From positions 1 to 64,000 of the forward strand of contig CACJJL010000008.1 in assembly GCA_902593735.1 (NCBI GenBank): a DNA stretch of 64,000 nucleotides, in the 5' to 3' direction. Each line of letters opens with the position of its first letter. Positions within the stretch are counted from its first letter, which is position 1. Below are positions 63,699 to 64,000 of this stretch, in pieces. This DNA comes from an uncultured SAR116 cluster alpha proteobacterium (GTDB lineage: Bacteria; Pseudomonadota; Alphaproteobacteria; Puniceispirillales; Marisalimonadaceae). Below the pieces are notes generated by a model. The model was not told where the DNA came from. It searched no databases and was given only the letters and a program-made list of their open reading frames with translations. Position numbers and translations under genes: made by a program.

Positions 63699-64000
63699 AT
63701 GAAAGTAAAAGTCCTAAATCACCCGCTAATTAATGTTTACATGACTATATTAAGGTCAAAAGATACACAAAGTAATAAGTTTAGATTTTTAGCACGAAAA
63801 ATATCTTCGCTCATGGCTTTTGAAATTTTTGAGGATTTAAGAGTTTTACCCAAAACTATCGAAACGCCACTAGAAAAATATAATGGTGTAACATTAAGTG
63901 ATCCAAAACCATGTGTCATATCCATTTTAAGGGCCGGATTAATAATGAGCGATGGTATTACAGATATATTTGACTTAGTATCAATTGGTCATATAGGTAT
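63699..64000 (+). CDS. upp: Uracil phosphoribosyltransferase (5' part)
   Basis: The first 100 codons to the window edge. It converts uracil and PRPP to UMP. The family blocks HPLINVYMTILR, the FRFLARKISSLMAFE helix, ETPLEKYNG and CVISILRAGLIMSDGI followed by SIGHIG are recognisable. It starts at ATG 63699 behind AGGGAAAG. It is truncated by the window end, before the PRPP-binding loop. It lies in the ABC-hyuE operon and links the transport unit to nucleobase salvage. Confidence 0.9.
   Translation, partial: MKVKVLNHPLINVYMTILRSKDTQSNKFRFLARKISSLMAFEIFEDLRVLPKTIETPLEKYNGVTLSDPKPCVISILRAGLIMSDGITDIFDLVSIGHIG

Overview
The window is a gene-dense, very AT-rich stretch (GC looks close to 30 percent by eye) of a bacterial chromosome. 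The gene content points to an alphaproteobacterium with a compact genome, probably free-living and marine. The signs are a DUF1489 gene, a DUF1127 protein followed by CCUCC-loop RNAs, HisI not fused to HisE, an HpaR-type MarR regulator, membrane urate hydroxylase PuuD, two TRAP transporters and many overlapping start/stop codons. Several genes appear to use TTG starts. I cannot separate SAR11-like, AEGEAN-169-like and other AT-rich lineages from sequence alone. I saw no tRNA, rRNA, CRISPR array, phage gene or insertion sequence.

1-12.1 kb is housekeeping and small-metabolite work. It holds guaB with the first codons of the next gene, and an RND pump operon that also carries hisI and rlmE. It also holds mgtE with a DUF1489 gene, a TauE-type permease with a carboxymuconolactone-decarboxylase-like protein, a pirin and a ketopantoate reductase-like enzyme. 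12.2-17 kb holds a cold-shock gene, a trpR-trpE-trpG-quinone oxidoreductase operon and an LLM flavoenzyme. 17-19.3 kb holds an unassigned ExbB/ExbD-like three-gene cluster, then a DUF1127 gene with two anti-Shine-Dalgarno hairpins and a strong terminator.

19.3-32.8 kb holds DMT and AEC permeases, a cupin pseudogene, a second cold-shock gene with a structured leader, and YaiI and NIPSNAP proteins. An Old Yellow Enzyme, an HpcH/HpaI aldolase with a divergent HpaR-like regulator, and an Ldh-family dehydrogenase follow. Then come a TRAP transporter with malonyl-CoA decarboxylase and a serine/alanine-glyoxylate aminotransferase.

32.9-64 kb is an accessory-catabolism region centred on cyclic ureides and purines. 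Genes for the route guanine or 8-oxoguanine -> xanthine -> urate -> 5-hydroxyisourate -> OHCU -> allantoin -> allantoate -> ureidoglycolate -> glyoxylate + urea are present: deaminase, XdhAB, PuuD, UraH, UraD, a PuuE-like deacetylase and/or a dihydropyrimidinase-type enzyme, allantoicase and AllA. The aminotransferase at 31.7 kb could take the glyoxylate. An eight-gene operon (HyuA, HyuB, a TRAP transporter, the PuuE-like enzyme, a racemase-family protein, a DapA-like aldolase) looks like a second, unassigned route for a cyclic amide or imide. A spermidine/putrescine-type ABC transporter, a hydantoin racemase and the start of upp close the window.

The most unusual items are the CcsR/cuckoo-like RNAs behind the DUF1127 gene, the eight-gene cyclic-amide operon, the ExbB/ExbD-like cluster, a TrpR-type repressor with a CTAG palindrome over its own start codon, and three racemase-family paralogues of which two have lost both catalytic cysteines.
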